Shown here piece after piece: positions 1 through 13,230 of a DNA stretch of 64,000 nucleotides. Origin of the DNA: Pseudoscleropodium purum (taxonomy: Eukaryota > Streptophyta > Bryopsida > Hypnales > Brachytheciaceae); assembly GCA_963969395.1 (NCBI GenBank), contig OZ017798.1, positions 10,036,173 to 10,100,172 on the forward strand, given 5' to 3'. The notes beneath the pieces were generated by a model. The model saw only the letters and a program-made list of their open reading frames with translations. It did not search any database and had not been told where the DNA came from. The position numbers and the translations under genes are program-made. The number at the start of each line of letters is the position of its first letter. Position 1 is the stretch's first letter.

Positions 1-1700
1 CAATGTACAGTTCCCTTGTTCCTACCCCTTTTTAACTCGTGGGCCTCTTTATCCTCCAAATTTCATCTAATGGTTCAATGGACATTGGTTGTGGTTCAAC
101 ATATTCTCCATCTTTAATTCAACATCATGACCTACCATTTGAGTTAAACCTATTCATCTTTGCCTCATTGCTAAAAATCACACGTATTCAGTCATCAACA
201 ATTCAATTTTCATACCTTTATAGAAACTTCAAGCTTTCAAAAACATGTTTACAATTCAAATGTCACTTCTTTTGTGGTACTTGTCCACTTAATCTATCTT
301 CTTTCAAAGCACACTTCACATTGATGTTAGACAATAATTCTAAAATTCAAGATTGTTTTGTAAAAATTTGAAAATACTATAAGTTTTTTATGTTAAAAAA
401 TGAAAAATTCATATTAAATACAATGTGTGCTTTAAAAATTTGAAATTTTTTGCATAGGTGTACATTATAGTTTATAACATCATGACACAAAAAAAATACC
501 ATATAATTCTAATATTAGAAAATTAGCACTCCATGGTTACATACCCCAAGTCCAAAATCCAATTATAAAACATTTGAATTTTAGAATTTTTTGAAAATTT
601 CAAATTGAAATAGAAATTAGACTTGATAAACTTCATTTCTATACTTGGCTTTAAATTCAAAAAAGATCATTTTTATAGCTTAACCTTGAATGTCACTGTG
701 GATACTAAATGTTCAATAGATGACAAAGAATCTTTCTTTGTAAAATAGAAGTGTTGATGTTCATCTTGAGAATTTTGTGTAAAAAAGGGAGGTCTTCCAC
801 AATAGTTTTATGTCTAATGAGTGCTCTTGGTTTTTTTTAAGCAAATGATTCACATGATATCAAAAAGGATGATTTCCATAATGAATAGCATGGCATTCCA
901 AGGTTAAATTCAAATTTAGAGATGAAGGAGTCCAAATTGCTAAAATACAATATTTTGTTTAGAGAATCAACATTTCTCTAAAAACATTGCTATCATCAAG
1001 CATTAATTTTTGGTTCCCACACTTGTATACCACTCCTTCTAATGAGTTTAAAAAAATTAGAATGAAAAATAATTGTTCTACATCTCCTACTTTCCATTCA
1101 TTAAAAGAACATTTTTTGGGCCAAATTGTAACCACATGACAACTTTTTTTATTTCTTATTTCTTCCAAGCCCATTTTTTTTTCCTTTTTCATCTTGATAA
1201 AAAAAATCTTTTGCTTGAAAACATTGACTCATGGATGAGGCTTCATGAAATTTTAAAAAAATTGAATGGATTAATGTAAAGAGAGAAGGATAAGAGTCAA
1301 ACAAATAGCATAGGTTTGGACTTTGAGCTTGACCTTTGGAGACTTTATACTATAGTTGAACCAATGATCTAATTCCTATATTTTATTGTATATTTATTAT
1401 TCATTTCTTTGAACTCCCAACAAAATTTGGCCACTCAATCTCACGAGGCCATGACCTCTCAAACTTGAACAGCTGTAGTGAAGTAGCCCCAAAGTGCCCT
1501 GGAGTCTACCCCTAAGTAAAACACCATCCCAATGACATCATTATCATTTTCCCATGTGCCTTTACAAAAACAATGCTTTTTCATCCATCTACATCACCGC
1601 ACCACCAATGAAAAGCAAGTAAGGCGCATGACCCTGAGCACCACCCCAAGTCCGCATTTCTGACAACAACCATCCGGACAGAGAAAGACGGCAGCCATCC
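1..1700. other. AT-rich stretch, no supported gene
   Basis: Strongly AT-biased DNA with homopolymer runs. Short open frames exist on both strands (for example 39-371 plus and 959-1192 minus) but their translations are low in complexity, have no recognisable domain and show no splice-site context, so none is called. It is probably old repeat DNA; I cannot assign a class. Confidence 0.6.
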
Positions 1701-2105
1701 GTGCGGGGATGACAAACTGAAACCATCAATGTAAATGAATGAATGAGATGAATGGGAGATGAATGAACACTTACGCATAGATGAATATACGGGAGGATGA
1801 AACATAGATGACAGTAAGCCAAGAGACTGGATGGATGACAGGTGAATGGACTGAAACGAGAAATAGATGAAAGTCATCGCATGAATGCCCCCTCCCGCCA
1901 TTGGAGATAGATGAATGGACAACGAAATTAGTGGAATGGATGAATCTTTATGGATGAAAATGGATGAATGGCTGATGAGCACCACTATGCTCAGTGAATT
2001 TCGACATGGAGTCTGGATGAATGATAATTGGAGGATGCCAGGACTCCCCGAACGAATGTATGACATCGAATGAATGAATGAATGGTAGATGAATGCCAAC
2101 GGCAT
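1700..2105. repeat. Degenerate ATGAATG / GGATGAAT tandem repeat
   Basis: The motifs GATGAATG, GGATGAAT and GAATGAATGAATG recur every 8-20 bases through this interval. The repeat creates a spurious 174-residue open frame on the minus strand that is rich in His-Ser-Phe-Ile. The same theme on the opposite strand (TTCATCC) occurs at about 60600-60735. It sits directly upstream of the more GC-rich, gene-like region that leads to the helicase gene. Confidence 0.75.
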
Positions 2106-5100
2106 CCCAACCCGCCCCTAGTGAAGAAGGGAGTGTCAAATGATCCAGAAGCCAGGATCTTATTGTTGTTATTCTGGCGGTGCTGTTTTCTGTCTCCGAT
2201 CCATTTCCATGACCTTCCACAGTCGCGAATTGTAGGATCGCCCTCTGGATTCAGGTTACGATCCTTCTCTGCACGCTCACAGCGTTTTTCTCCACATAAT
2301 TCGCTTATATTTCGGTTCAAATTGGCGGAAACGAAAAATTTCCAATCAATTCTCTCGTGTGTTGTTTGTTGGTGTCGAATTGGGAGTGGCGAGGGTTGCG
2401 GTATGGCCGAGGAGGGAGGGAGGATTGCGATTTTTGTGTGAGATTGTGCGCTTTGTGCGATTGTGGTGGATGGCGGGTTCTTTGATGTATTTTTTGTGAA
2501 ATTGGGGGATGTGGAGCTTGGTGAGTAGTCGTTCTTTGGATTGTGATTGTGGTTTGTGGTTTGTGGTTTGTGCAGGGGGTGAGACGGGTAATTGGCTCCG
2601 GGAGGGGGCAATTGATTGCATACGGTTCTTTGATTGTTTGATTTCTTGATGCTGTGGAGATTCCTAAGATCTGTCTATTCATTCGGCGATGGAGACTTGA
2701 TGGTGTTTCGAGGTGAGACAATAACGATGATGATCGGACGTTGAATTTTGAATTTGCATGCGTTTTGGAGTGTTTCATCTTGGCCAATTGGTTGAGATGT
2801 GCAATTTCGGGGGATTCTTGGTCGAATTTTGGATAGAGAGCGTGTTAGGTTATGGCTATGAGTGATTTATATTCGCATTGTGAGAGGGCTTTGAAGGCAT
2901 TGGTGTTTCCGAACGTTAGGTTAGTTGCGACAAAGGCAGTCAGAGTCGTTTTCAACAGGTAGTTTGAAGTTCTCTAATCATGAAGGCTAGGGTTAGCAGC
3001 GTTCTCTTAGTCTTGCTTCGTAATGTTTTGATGGCCCATGACATCCTGCAGCATTAGAGCAACATCCCTGTAGCAATAGAGCGCTTGCATTTGTCACAAA
3101 ATGTATATGTCGGATATGTGATAGTCCTTAAGGATCATCAGTAGCTAAATGGTTACACCTTTTTGGTGTGCAGTATGATTGCCAGCTTTTGAATGATTCA
3201 GATGAATGATTCACAGAATGCTTTCGTGCCGTTTAGTTCCGTTATGTGCGTGTGTAGCAATGGTAGGTTTTTGTGGTGTCAATTTCTCGCTCACTTGAAC
3301 CTGTTCGGTCGTGTACCACCACAGTATTTCTGTGCGGGATATAGAGCCACATCTGCATGTATTCTCTGGTATTTTGGTGACTTATTATATTTTTCTGCTG
3401 ATGGTGAATGCACCGTCGTAGATTGCACGGAAGGGACAAACACTTGAAGATTTCTATAGTTTCTATATTCGATCGCTTTTATTATGGTGATTTTGAGGTT
3501 GCTTCAGGTTCGTAGTGAAATTTACAAATAAATATTTGATAATTAAGGCGAATGTTGAGGGTGAGCATGCCTTCAATCCCGATCAGTTTACAGTGATTGC
3601 GTTTTCACACTAGCCAATGTCTACTGAGCCTTGTGTCGATGTTACAACAAGTATTGTGGATTATTGTGTAATGCTCTTGAATGATATAATGATATGAGAG
3701 GTGCTTTCTATTCCCTTCCTCTAGTGTGCTGGCTTATTATAATCAGAAAATATTGTACACTCAGAGAAGCAATGCTGCTATTTGTCTGACCTGGAGGATT
3801 TTTATGCTTATGTTTCACGCAGGCTATTATTTATTGCGACGAGGACAATATTTTAGGTCTGTACACAATCCTCCGCTTCGACTGCCGTGTTTTAGTTACT
3901 GCGAGTTGTGATTTTAAAGCATTGCACAGTGTGTGCCATCGTTACTGATTCTGTCCTCTGGTTCAAAAACCAAGGAATCTCCTATTTTCTGTGCCGCATT
4001 GACAGCTGCAAAATTGGATGAGAGCTCATTCATTCGATCGATTCCTAAGCGTATTAATTTTGCGATGTCAGCATGCTCTGCTTCCTTCTTAGAACTCAAC
4101 AAATTTCCATAGTCCTGCACTACCAGCTTTCTTAAGAAGTTGCTGCCACCTTTCACTACAATCATTCTCTTCGTATCAACCTGTTGTTGAGTGAAGCCTC
4201 TCTCGTTTGGTCCGACACAATTTAAATCCGCATCGTGCTGTTGCCTTAATGTTGATTCTCTTCGTTCTTACCTTTCTTCTCTATCCCAGTACTGTTGTGA
4301 TCCAGAGGTTTTAGAAAGGTCTCCGTGGAGAAGTGAGTGTTAGTGGGTTTGCCGCATGTTAGGGCTATTTATGTCTGATATCTTTGCAGGAAAATGGACA
4401 TTGTAGTTCCTCAGGTGAGATAGATTACATGAACAGAACTTCGAATGTAGAGAGCGTCGATGTTATAGGAGTTTCTAATGCTTGCTAGTACTAACGCGGA
4501 GAATTATTGACAAGTGCGGACGACCGGGCATGGAGATTTTCATTTTTGATAGTTTTCTGGAATGTGTGCTGGATAGTGATATCAGCAGAGTCAGACTTAC
4601 TGTTATTTATGTGAACCGTTCTTTTATATCTCGTACTGTTAATCGATACGAAAATTGTTTACTCTCACAAATATTGCAATAAATTACTTGACAAATAGGT
4701 TTGATTATATAGCTAATTATACTTATCTGCTTGGATGGGTGAGCTGATAGTCGAGGTGCCAGTGTATGACAGGTTTCTGGACACCTGTTGCAGGGCATAT
4801 CGAATATTGGCGGAGGATTGCACCTGTTACAAGTACTTTCCAGAGATTCTGCACAAGGGGAACAGTTGTATCCTTGTGCCAGGAGTTTTGCAGTAGCATC
4901 TGTGCACGGACGATGGTCGTGAGGTAAGCAGTTTCATCGATCACTATTTATATCTAGGAAAATGGTAAAGTAGGTGGATTTGTTGTGCAGCACGAACATT
5001 CCGATGTACAGCAACCTAACGTACGCTAGAAACTACGCAATTGTCGGAGGATGTACCATTACGTCGCTTCATACTCTTTTTGTGTTTTTGTGTGTGCGAA

Positions 5101-5755
5101 ATGGACAGATGCCAGCGGTGCTATGTGATGTGATGATATACAAGCATCAACGGTCTGCTTCTGCTGGGTCATAAACTCATAATTGTCGCAAAAACGCGAA
5201 GGCGACAAGGAACTTGCTCTCATCAGCGCAAAGGTGCATATGTAGTTGAACATTTCGCTTTAATAGATATTCTTCCATTTACTTCTGAGTTTATCAATGC
5301 GTGCTTGATTCTCATTTCTTGGAGTTGACATTGTGAGGGCCGTTCATTTGACCCGAACTCGAACTCTCTTGGCTTTTGTGCCTTACAGATTTTTTAACTA
5401 TTTGTTTTTAGACCTTCGGATCGTCCTTAGATTCTAGAAAGTGCATTCCATCGTAGATCTTTGGTCAAATACTTAATCAAGTATAAATGAAGTATAAATT
5501 AACAGTGGTTTGCATCATTGTATTTCCTCCTTGATATGAGAGGAAAGTACACAAATTGCGAATAGAATAAAATATTAGTTCTTGTTTGAGTTGAAATCCC
5601 AAACATAATAAGGAAGTATTAGGCTATATGGTCGTATCATCAGTAAGCGTGAGGGTTCATTGTTGTACATATACCTCCGTTGAAAGATTAAGATTTCATA
5701 TCGCAGGTGAAGCACCTGTCGATTCGTAGCTGAAGTGAGTATTTTGAAAAGTGCC
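2106..5755 (+). promoter_or_regulatory. Upstream region / probable 5' leader of the helicase gene
   Basis: Base composition changes at about 2100 from AT-rich repeat to mixed, CpG-containing sequence that continues into the helicase gene. This makes it a likely promoter and 5' untranslated region, possibly with leader introns. A plausible acceptor, ATCGCAG, ends at 5705, 50 bases before the ATG, so a leader intron may end there. No coding frame is convincing. The best is an 83-codon minus-strand frame at 3914-4165 with a normal amino-acid mix, but I recognise no domain. Transcription start and promoter elements cannot be fixed from sequence alone. Confidence 0.4.
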
Positions 5756-8700
5756 ATGGCATACTTTGATCAGCAGGAACATGACAACACTGATGCAGGG
5801 ATTTTTTACGAGTATTTGGAAACACAAGAAGGTCCCTTGCCTTCGTCAGTGGAAGACTTATTTTTTCAGTATTCATGTTATCATGCAGGAATCACCCCAT
5901 CAACAGTTCCATGCACCTCGCTTGCCCTTCTGCATGCATTGCGCAGGTTGGGCATCATCAAGTCGTGGAGGGATCAAGACATAACGTGGACAACACCTGT
6001 CGGCACCATGGTTGAAGGGAAAGACTCTCGACTGGAAACAAAAATTGATTCATGCAATATCCAGGACCCGCAACAACGAGGTCGTAGCTTGCGACCAAGG
6101 CAGAACCGCACAAAGAATCAATGGCGTCCCATCTCGGGGGTTCTTGACGTTCTATCGGAGTCTCAAATCCACAGGCCAGTAACCGGGGAGAGAGAAGATA
6201 GCTTGTGGAAACCCACAGTGAGTGATGGTGAGGAAGAGATTGTGTGGAGCGGGCGGGAGAAGTTACCTGAGGCATCGCAGGGCTTAGGCTTAGAGAATCT
6301 CTCTATCCATGAGAACTCCAGAGGAATAATTTCGAAAATTACAAGTCCAAGAGGAGGCTTACGAAGGGCACCTGTGTCATATAAAAACCCCGCATGTGGA
6401 CCCTACATAGTGCCCATTTCTGGACCCTCATACCTGGTGCCATTAGCAACCCCGTTGTACAAAGAAAACAGAGATGGTTTTGAGGAGAATCCTATTGATC
6501 TGCAAAACGAAGGGAGGTTCAAGGAGAACCAAGATTTTCATCAACATAAACCTCCATATCATGATTCAAGAACAGGACCACGAACTGACAAGAAAGGCGT
6601 TGGAGGCTGGCATCCACAGCCTCAGATTTCACATTTCGGCAACACGAATGATTTTCTTGGGTTGCCTTCAGTCCCGTATTACCCAGGTCAGGAGACTGCT
6701 TCTGAGTTGTTGGAGAATCCCTTCATTGTGGGTCCACCTTGTTACGACTATGGTGGTTACCATAGGGGTCAATATGCACCAGGTTTTGATTTCCTCGGTG
6801 TTCACACAACGGCCTTGGACACTGATTTTCGCTCTTTGTACGGTTACCCAATTCCTGCGTCGAAGTTTGCCTATGATAATTCTCAGGCTGGTGGTAAGCA
6901 ACAATGTAGCCAATCTAATGGCAGTCAGAGTGTGGGAAAAAGAGGCAATCGGGGTGGCAGGGCGAAGAAAGTGCAAGTCAACCGGAATGTTCGAGCAGGG
7001 AAAGGGAAGGGTCGAGCAAGTCGGAAGAGCAAGAGAGGAGATTCAACCTTTACGATAATTAATGTGGGGGAAGGTTCGAAGAAAGACGGTGGTACTGAAA
7101 GCCAGAATTCCAATTCTCTTCACGACATTGGTCTGGGTAAACGAGGTTGGAAACCATCGCAAGAGGCTGGCAAGGATATATTTGTTTCACAGCCTTTCTC
7201 TCCGAGTCACGATAGACCCCAAACAATTAACGTTGGTGCTACGGAGGGAGCCTCAATTGCAGTCGTTAACAACGGGATGGAAAGAGTCAAGCTTTTGGCT
7301 GTGAAAATGCTCTATTCCAGCCCCAAAAGCTCGTTCAGTCTTTCCCTGGCCCCGCCTTCTCGAGCACCATCATCCATCGAGAAGAATGCACCTGTGGTTG
7401 ATGCAACCAAGTCAGTTCTTAAGTCACTAAATGGGGTTCCTCCTGGAGGCCCTTGGGTCATTGGACCGGGTTCACATCTCACTTTCAAACTTGGTTGTAC
7501 CGCTATGGCCATGGGTTTACACAAAGCAGTAATTTTCTTTGATTTTGGTGCTCAGAAAATTGTTCGATACGTCACTCTTATATGCGAAGATGATATTGCG
7601 AAGGCAATGGCACCCATTGAACCATATATTCGCTTGCCTCGTCCACGCATTCGGAGTTTCTACAAATTTGTTCCTGGTATCCCACCACCCCTGCCATTTT
7701 TCAAGAAAAGGCTAGAGTTTTACCCTATGCCCGCTAATGTCAAGGAGGCCATTTTGAAGAAGGAGACCCTACCCATGCTTACTGATGGGCTTCGGAAGGA
7801 AAATTATTCTGAGTATTTCTCCACCCTCGTGTTTGCCGAGGAGCTTCAAATGGAGGTCAGTCTATTAACCAAAACATCAACTGGTTTACTACATCTGACC
7901 GGCAATCATCATAATTATTGCCATATCTGATTAAAATTACGAGCGTCAAGAAATCAGAAAATTTGTAAAGAAAAAGCTCTGGAAAAATCGATCACAATGT
8001 GAACTCTTAAGTCTCTGTAGATTCTGCAGTCATTACATATAGAGCCTCCGCCTTCCATCAGATTCTTATGTGAATGTGTTGCTATCCTCAAGCCTGTTTT
8101 GTGCCTCTCCAGTGAGGAGCGTTCTGTTGGACCAGCAGTTTTCTTCCTGTGTCTTCAAAATGGTTAGGACTAATCATTTTTATCATACAGGTGGATATTC
8201 GAGCCTATGATATGCAGAATGTGACCATGTGGAAAGTGAGCCATTCAATATTGGGACTTCATGTGCCAGGCCTGGCAGAAAGGCGACCCTCTGTTATCTA
8301 TCGTGACAAAATCTACGTGAGACCTTCTGGAACAACAGCAAGGGAATTTCAGGTGAATTTATTATTTTTCCCTTTATGATGACTGCTAATTGTCACGATT
8401 TCAAATTACGCTATCTTTTGTAAATCTCGCGCACAGTATGGGGAATTTCTGTAGCTGATGATTTGACTAACTAATTGTCCAAATGTTATAACAGGGATAC
8501 GTGCACAAAGTACAAGCTTGTGAAGTGCATTTAAGGTTCAGTGACGCTTTTCACAAGAGCTTTATCTGCAACTCTCGCTACGACATCCGTTTCTCGTTTG
8601 GTCGAGTCAACATTAGACGCGCTCATCAGGGAATTCAAGCAGCCAGGGCCCTACTGGATTCGTTTTTGTTTCCAAGTGCACCTGTTCCCACCAGGGCAGA

Positions 8701-10683
8701 GCCTAGCAAGAAATTCAACCCATTCAACAGAACTATTAATGTGGAGCAAAGGAGTGCTGTCTCTGAAATTTTGAAGAGGAAAGGCGCGCCCCCTTATCTG
8801 ATTTACGGCCCACCTGGAACAGGAAAGACTGTGACCGTTGTTGAAGCCATTCTTCAAATCAGAAAAGCCCATCCAAATTCACGAATTCTGGCGTGTGCAC
8901 CTTCAAACTCGGCCTCCGATTTATTGCTGGAACGCCTCATGATATCTGTTGAAAAGCGTGACATGCTGCGGCTGAACGCATATACCCGGTCCATCGATGA
9001 AGTTACGCAGAAAATTCTCCCCTACTGTTTAATCGAGAACAATTTCTTTTGTACCCCTGATCAAGCTTCCCTGATGAATTACCATGTCGTGGTAACTACT
9101 TACTGGAGTGCCGCCATGTTGGATGCTCAAGAAATTCCGCCTGGTCACTTCACACATATTTTCTTGGACGAAGCAGGGCAAGGAACGGAACCTGAGGCAA
9201 TGGTTCCCATCGCAAACCTCGCCAACTCCAACACTGTGGTTGTGCTCGCAGGTGATCACCAACAGCTCGGTCCCTTGATCCGCTCCCCTGTTGCCCTAAA
9301 ATTTGGTCTTGATAAGTCTTATCTGGAGAGGCTATCCACTCTCACAACTTATCTGCCTGCTAGTGCAAATGGCAAGTCCCTGGTTTATAACAACAGCTTA
9401 GTGACTAAGCTTGTGCGGAATTATCGTTCCCACCCTGCAATTTTGGACCTCCCTTCACGTCTCTTCTATGACGGAGAGCTTGTGGCATGCGCCGACGAAA
9501 GCAGGAACTCGCTGGTCGAATGGGATGAGCTTCCTAACAAAAGATTCCCAGTTCTCTTTATTGGGATTGAGGGCCGGGATGAGCGAGAAGGCACCAGTCC
9601 TTCATGGTTCAATGCACAGGAGGCCAGCCGAGTGGTTGACATTGTAAAGAAGGTGAAAGATTATCGTCGCAGCCGAGTTAACCTCACCGATATTGGTGTC
9701 ATATCTCCTTACAATCAGCAGGTTAGCAAGCTGAAGAAGGCCCTTGCGAGCCAGAACTTAGGTGATGTTAAGGTGGGGAGTGTGGAGTCTTTCCAAGGAC
9801 AAGAAAAACGAGTGATTATCATTTCAACAGTGCGCTCAAGCAAGGAGCATGTGGAATTCGATAAGAAGCACAGTCTCGGGTTCCTTACCAATCCAAAGCG
9901 ATTCAATGTTGCAATTACGCGTGCCAAAGCTCTTCTGATAATTGTTGGCAACCCCCACGTCCTCTCTCAGGTATTCCTTTGGGCTCAACTTCAAAGATGT
10001 TTCTAAGATAGAGTTTACTGTAAACATGTCAACGTATGTTGGAGTGTGATTTTGGGGAGTTGCATAGAGCTGTGGATAGATCACCTTAAGTTCAAGAGAT
10101 CTGTTGAGACTAAATGTGAATCACTTTGTACGAATTTTGATGCAATATTAATGTGGGGGGTTGTAGACCACTATTGACAGTAGAGAATTTTCATTCAAAG
10201 ATGAGCGGCCATAGTCATTTAGTTCAGTCATGCTTACACCACTTGCTAAACAGTTCAACTGAGTGGTATATATAGATGATAACAGGGCTGTTGGTAACAG
10301 GGGTTAGTACAGGAGGCGGGATCAGGGCCCTAATGGTTTTTAGGATATGCTACCTTGGATCAGCGTTAATTGTGACAGTCACTGAATTGTACGCAGTGTT
10401 CACTCATGTATCATGACGGCCGAATTCTGACAGTGGTCATTCCTCCTTGCTTTTGGTCCAGGATCGATGCTGGAATGAGCTCTTACGATACTGCCGGGAG
10501 AATAACAGCTACATCGGCTGCACTCCTCCATCGGAGGAGATGAATGAAGAGAGTAAGCAGTTGCACTCTGCAATCATTGATAACTGGTTTGATGCAGAGG
10601 AAATCTCGCCTGCAAATGATGGCTTGCCAACCTCGCTCAAGGCAGCAGTCGAAGACCTTCAGTGGCCAGATGGCACATGCTAA
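5756..10683 (+). CDS. SDE3/MOV10-type superfamily 1 RNA helicase
   Basis: Four coding exons: 5756-7855, 8191-8352, 8495-9970 and 10462-10683. All introns are GT-AG and the phases join cleanly to 1319 residues. The start is the ATG at 5756 in good plant context (GCCATGGC). The helicase core is complete and lies in exon 3: Walker A GPPGTGKT (residues 859-866), DEAG (979-982), GDHQQLGP (from 1007), LVRNYR (1060-1065), VGSVESFQGQE (from 1181) and FNVAITRAK (1224-1232). Phrases such as VPGLAERRPS and EELQMEVDIRAYDM match the SDE3 family, which includes Arabidopsis SDE3 and animal MOV10, helicases that act with Argonaute in RNA silencing. The SDE3-type N-terminal domain spans roughly residues 510-640. 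About 500 residues ahead of it are extra: a conserved-looking first 85 residues, a disordered stretch, and a basic RG/K-rich segment near 380-432. The GW/WG-rich tail known from Arabidopsis SDE3 is absent; the protein ends 73 residues into exon 4. The family call is very secure. Orthology versus a sister paralogue is not settled. Confidence 0.95.
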
Positions 10684-10738
10684 CTCGCTGAATTTCTACT
10701 TCGTGTGCTCTTTCGCCGCTACTGAATGCAAGCGTACT

Positions 10739-10744
10739 AATAAA
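10739..10744 (+). terminator. Likely poly(A) signal of the helicase gene
   Basis: AATAAA starts 56 bases after the TAA stop, a suitable place for a near-upstream polyadenylation element. Plant genes often use weaker or several sites, so this is probable rather than certain. Confidence 0.5.
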
Positions 10745-11735
10745 ACCTCTATTGGCGTGTTCCGATTAAGTCTTTTTCTAAGTTGAACATATTCCCCGAC
10801 GTCGGATCGGCTCATGTTCAGGTGGCGACCGTCAGTTGATCGATCGTCAGATATACCCTATGTCAAAGTTGTTTTGAACTAGGGCAGGAGATTAAGTACG
10901 TGCAAAATGATAAGACAGGTTTGAGTATCCTCGGGATCGGGTATTGTTCTCAGCAGACTGACACCGGGTCAGTGGAAGTATAAAGTGACTGATTTTCCTA
11001 AACACGGGTTGTCACACACAGATGAAGAAATAAACATTTTGTTTCGTTTGTTATCATTTGAGATTTCCCTTGTTGAGCTCCTTTTGTTCCAAGTTCTTCA
11101 ATGTCCTAAACCCCCTCCCCCTCAGGTAATCTATTATGCTTGTGCATTTGTGCTATTGAAGGTTGGTGATTACGTTATGTTGATGAAGAGCAAGTTTCTT
11201 TTGTCTCAAGGTTTGTTTTTGTGCTTTCCATGGGTTCCAGATGTAAGCAGTACTGATGGATCATGAGTAGGCGCTCCCTAGCTTTCCGCACATGGTACGG
11301 GCACTGAGTAAGCTTCTTCCAGGGCAGATTAATTCCAGCTTTATAGGGATTGTAGAAACAGGCAGTGAGAATTATGGCTGATGTCCTGAAGAGAAATGTG
11401 AATGAACTTACAATGGAGTACTGTTTTCCTTTCTAGAACAAATGTCACTGTCTATGCAGTGAGTTTGAATTCTCAGATAGATTTCTTTTAGTGCACCACT
11501 TGCCAAATAGTTATTTTATTGGTTATCTGATGTCATCAGATGCATCTAGAATGTAGAAGAACCAACTCTTTCATGAAGGCTTCACAATGCTAAAAGAATC
11601 CTTTAGAACAGTGAACTTCAAGGGCTGAGGGCTTGATGCAAATTGAGTCAAGATTATTGTGCCATCCACAAGCAATGTAACCATGAGTTCAAATTCATGG
11701 ATTACAAAGGTTAGAAACATGCTTCTAATCTTATC
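10745..11735. other. 3' flank of helicase gene, no gene seen
   Basis: Mixed-composition sequence that becomes AT-rich toward 11500. A 93-codon open frame at 10985-11266 has no recognisable domain and may be 3' untranslated or intergenic sequence. No RNA gene or clear repeat seen. Confidence 0.4.
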
Positions 11736-11883
11736 CATCATTTGCATAAGGGTGAAAGTACGGAACACTTGAATGTACTTGTTTTCTTGCATTTGGGTGT
11801 CCCATGTTGCATCATTTGCATAAGGGTGAAAGCATGAAACACTTGAATGTACTTGTTTTCTTGCATTTTGGCATCCCAGGCAT
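11736..11883. repeat. Tandem duplication, 74-bp period
   Basis: Two head-to-tail copies beginning CATCATTTGCATAAGGGTG at 11736 and 11810. They are nearly identical through the phrase TGTACTTGTTTTCTTGCAT. A shorter phrase, TAGCCAACTTGT, then recurs three times to about 11985. Confidence 0.85.
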
Positions 11884-11989
11884 GTCCTATAGCCAACTTG
11901 TTTTACTTCTATTTGGGCGTCTTGTGTTGCGTAGCCAACTTGTACTACGTCATGTATTTGGCATTACATGATGAGTAGCCAACTTGTCT

Positions 11990-12954
11990 TATACCATAAC
12001 TTTTGAATCAATGAGCCAATAATAGAGCAAAAATTTGTAAAGAAGGTAGTATTTAGTTATTTGGATTTTTGAAAAATCATTTATTATTTAAAGTAAAATT
12101 TTGCTAATTTGTAATACTTTCATTTTTCTTGGTTATTTAGGGCTTTCAAATATCCTAAATGATGATTTTAGAGATCACATTTTTGGAAGTGTACTCCCAC
12201 ACAATATGCCTATATCTTATAGTTCAAGGGGAATCTAAAAACAAAAAAAATTCATATCCCCCACATGGAAGCAAAAAAAGCTTTCTTGTGCATGCATTTC
12301 TAAATAGTCACAAACACTATTCCATCATTTATTTGATATAATTTCATCTCCATTAAGTTATTAATAAAGTATTATTTTTGTTTTATTCTTTGAAAATCTT
12401 TACTATTTTCTAACAATTTGAATATTAAAGTGTCTATTCTACTAAAATTTCCATTAACTTGATTTGTATATAATTTAAAATATATATATTTTTAGGCCTA
12501 AGTTTTTGAGAATCCAATATTTGTAGTATTTGAATGAAGTTTAAGCATTGCACATAGACTCATATGAAACTAATGTAAACCAAACTTTTAATTTTTAGTA
12601 AAATTCTCTTAATGATTTATTTAGTATTGTCACTATACCTTGTAGTGTCACTAATGTAAGACAATTCAAATAAGATGGAGCAATTTATCTCAAATATATA
12701 ATATGTAAAACGAATCCTATTGCAATACAATGACAAGTTGCATTGAAAAGTCCCAAGGAAGTCATTAAGGTTTAGTAAGAATAAATGGATGAAAAACAAT
12801 TCAAATGAAATTATGACACTTTGTACTTAATAGAATAGATATGTGGATAAATACAAAAGGGAATCTTGGAATGAAAGGAAACTTAAAATGACCATTCTTA
12901 TATAATTGGTCAATAAAGCATGACAAGACACATATCTCAACGATATCACCTATA
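11990..12954. other. AT-rich stretch, no supported gene
   Basis: Very AT-rich with no open frame above 60 codons and no recognised repeat terminus. Nothing further can be supported. Confidence 0.6.
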
Positions 12955-13100
12955 TGCATACAATTGCAATTAGAGAGGAATTAATATTGTTTTTTTATTT
13001 TTATTTATTTTTAAATGTTTTTTTATTTTTCTGTACTTGCACTGTGGGGCACCCAAAAATGAATCTTTAACGGCCCTCCGAAGGGTTAAGATTTTTTCTA
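12955..13100. repeat. Partial copy of a dispersed element also at 62.6 kb
   Basis: The order of motifs (ACAATT..AGAGAGGAATT, a T-rich block, TTTCT.TACTTGC, then GGCC.TCC and a run ending AGATTTTTTCT) repeats in the same order at 62679-62886. The 62-kb copy has both ends. Here only the interior and one end are recognisable. Confidence 0.6.
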
Positions 13101-13230
13101 ATACAAAATATTGCAAATCTCATACATGTATTCTGCATTGGAGTAAATATATAGACTGTCAACCTTGGCTTTCCTTACTTATTTGTTGTTTTTCATCCAT
13201 TTGAGGAATGATGCTAATATTTTAGAGTAC

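Noticed and set aside
1581..2611. Minus-strand open frames of 174, 206 and 91 codons
   Set aside because: They arise from the GGATGAAT repeat and from antisense of GC-rich upstream DNA. The composition is skewed to His/Ser/Pro/Thr/Asn with no domain.
5958..10084. Open frames on the minus strand and other plus frames inside the helicase gene
   Set aside because: They overlap a well-supported multi-exon helicase gene and have no recognisable content of their own.
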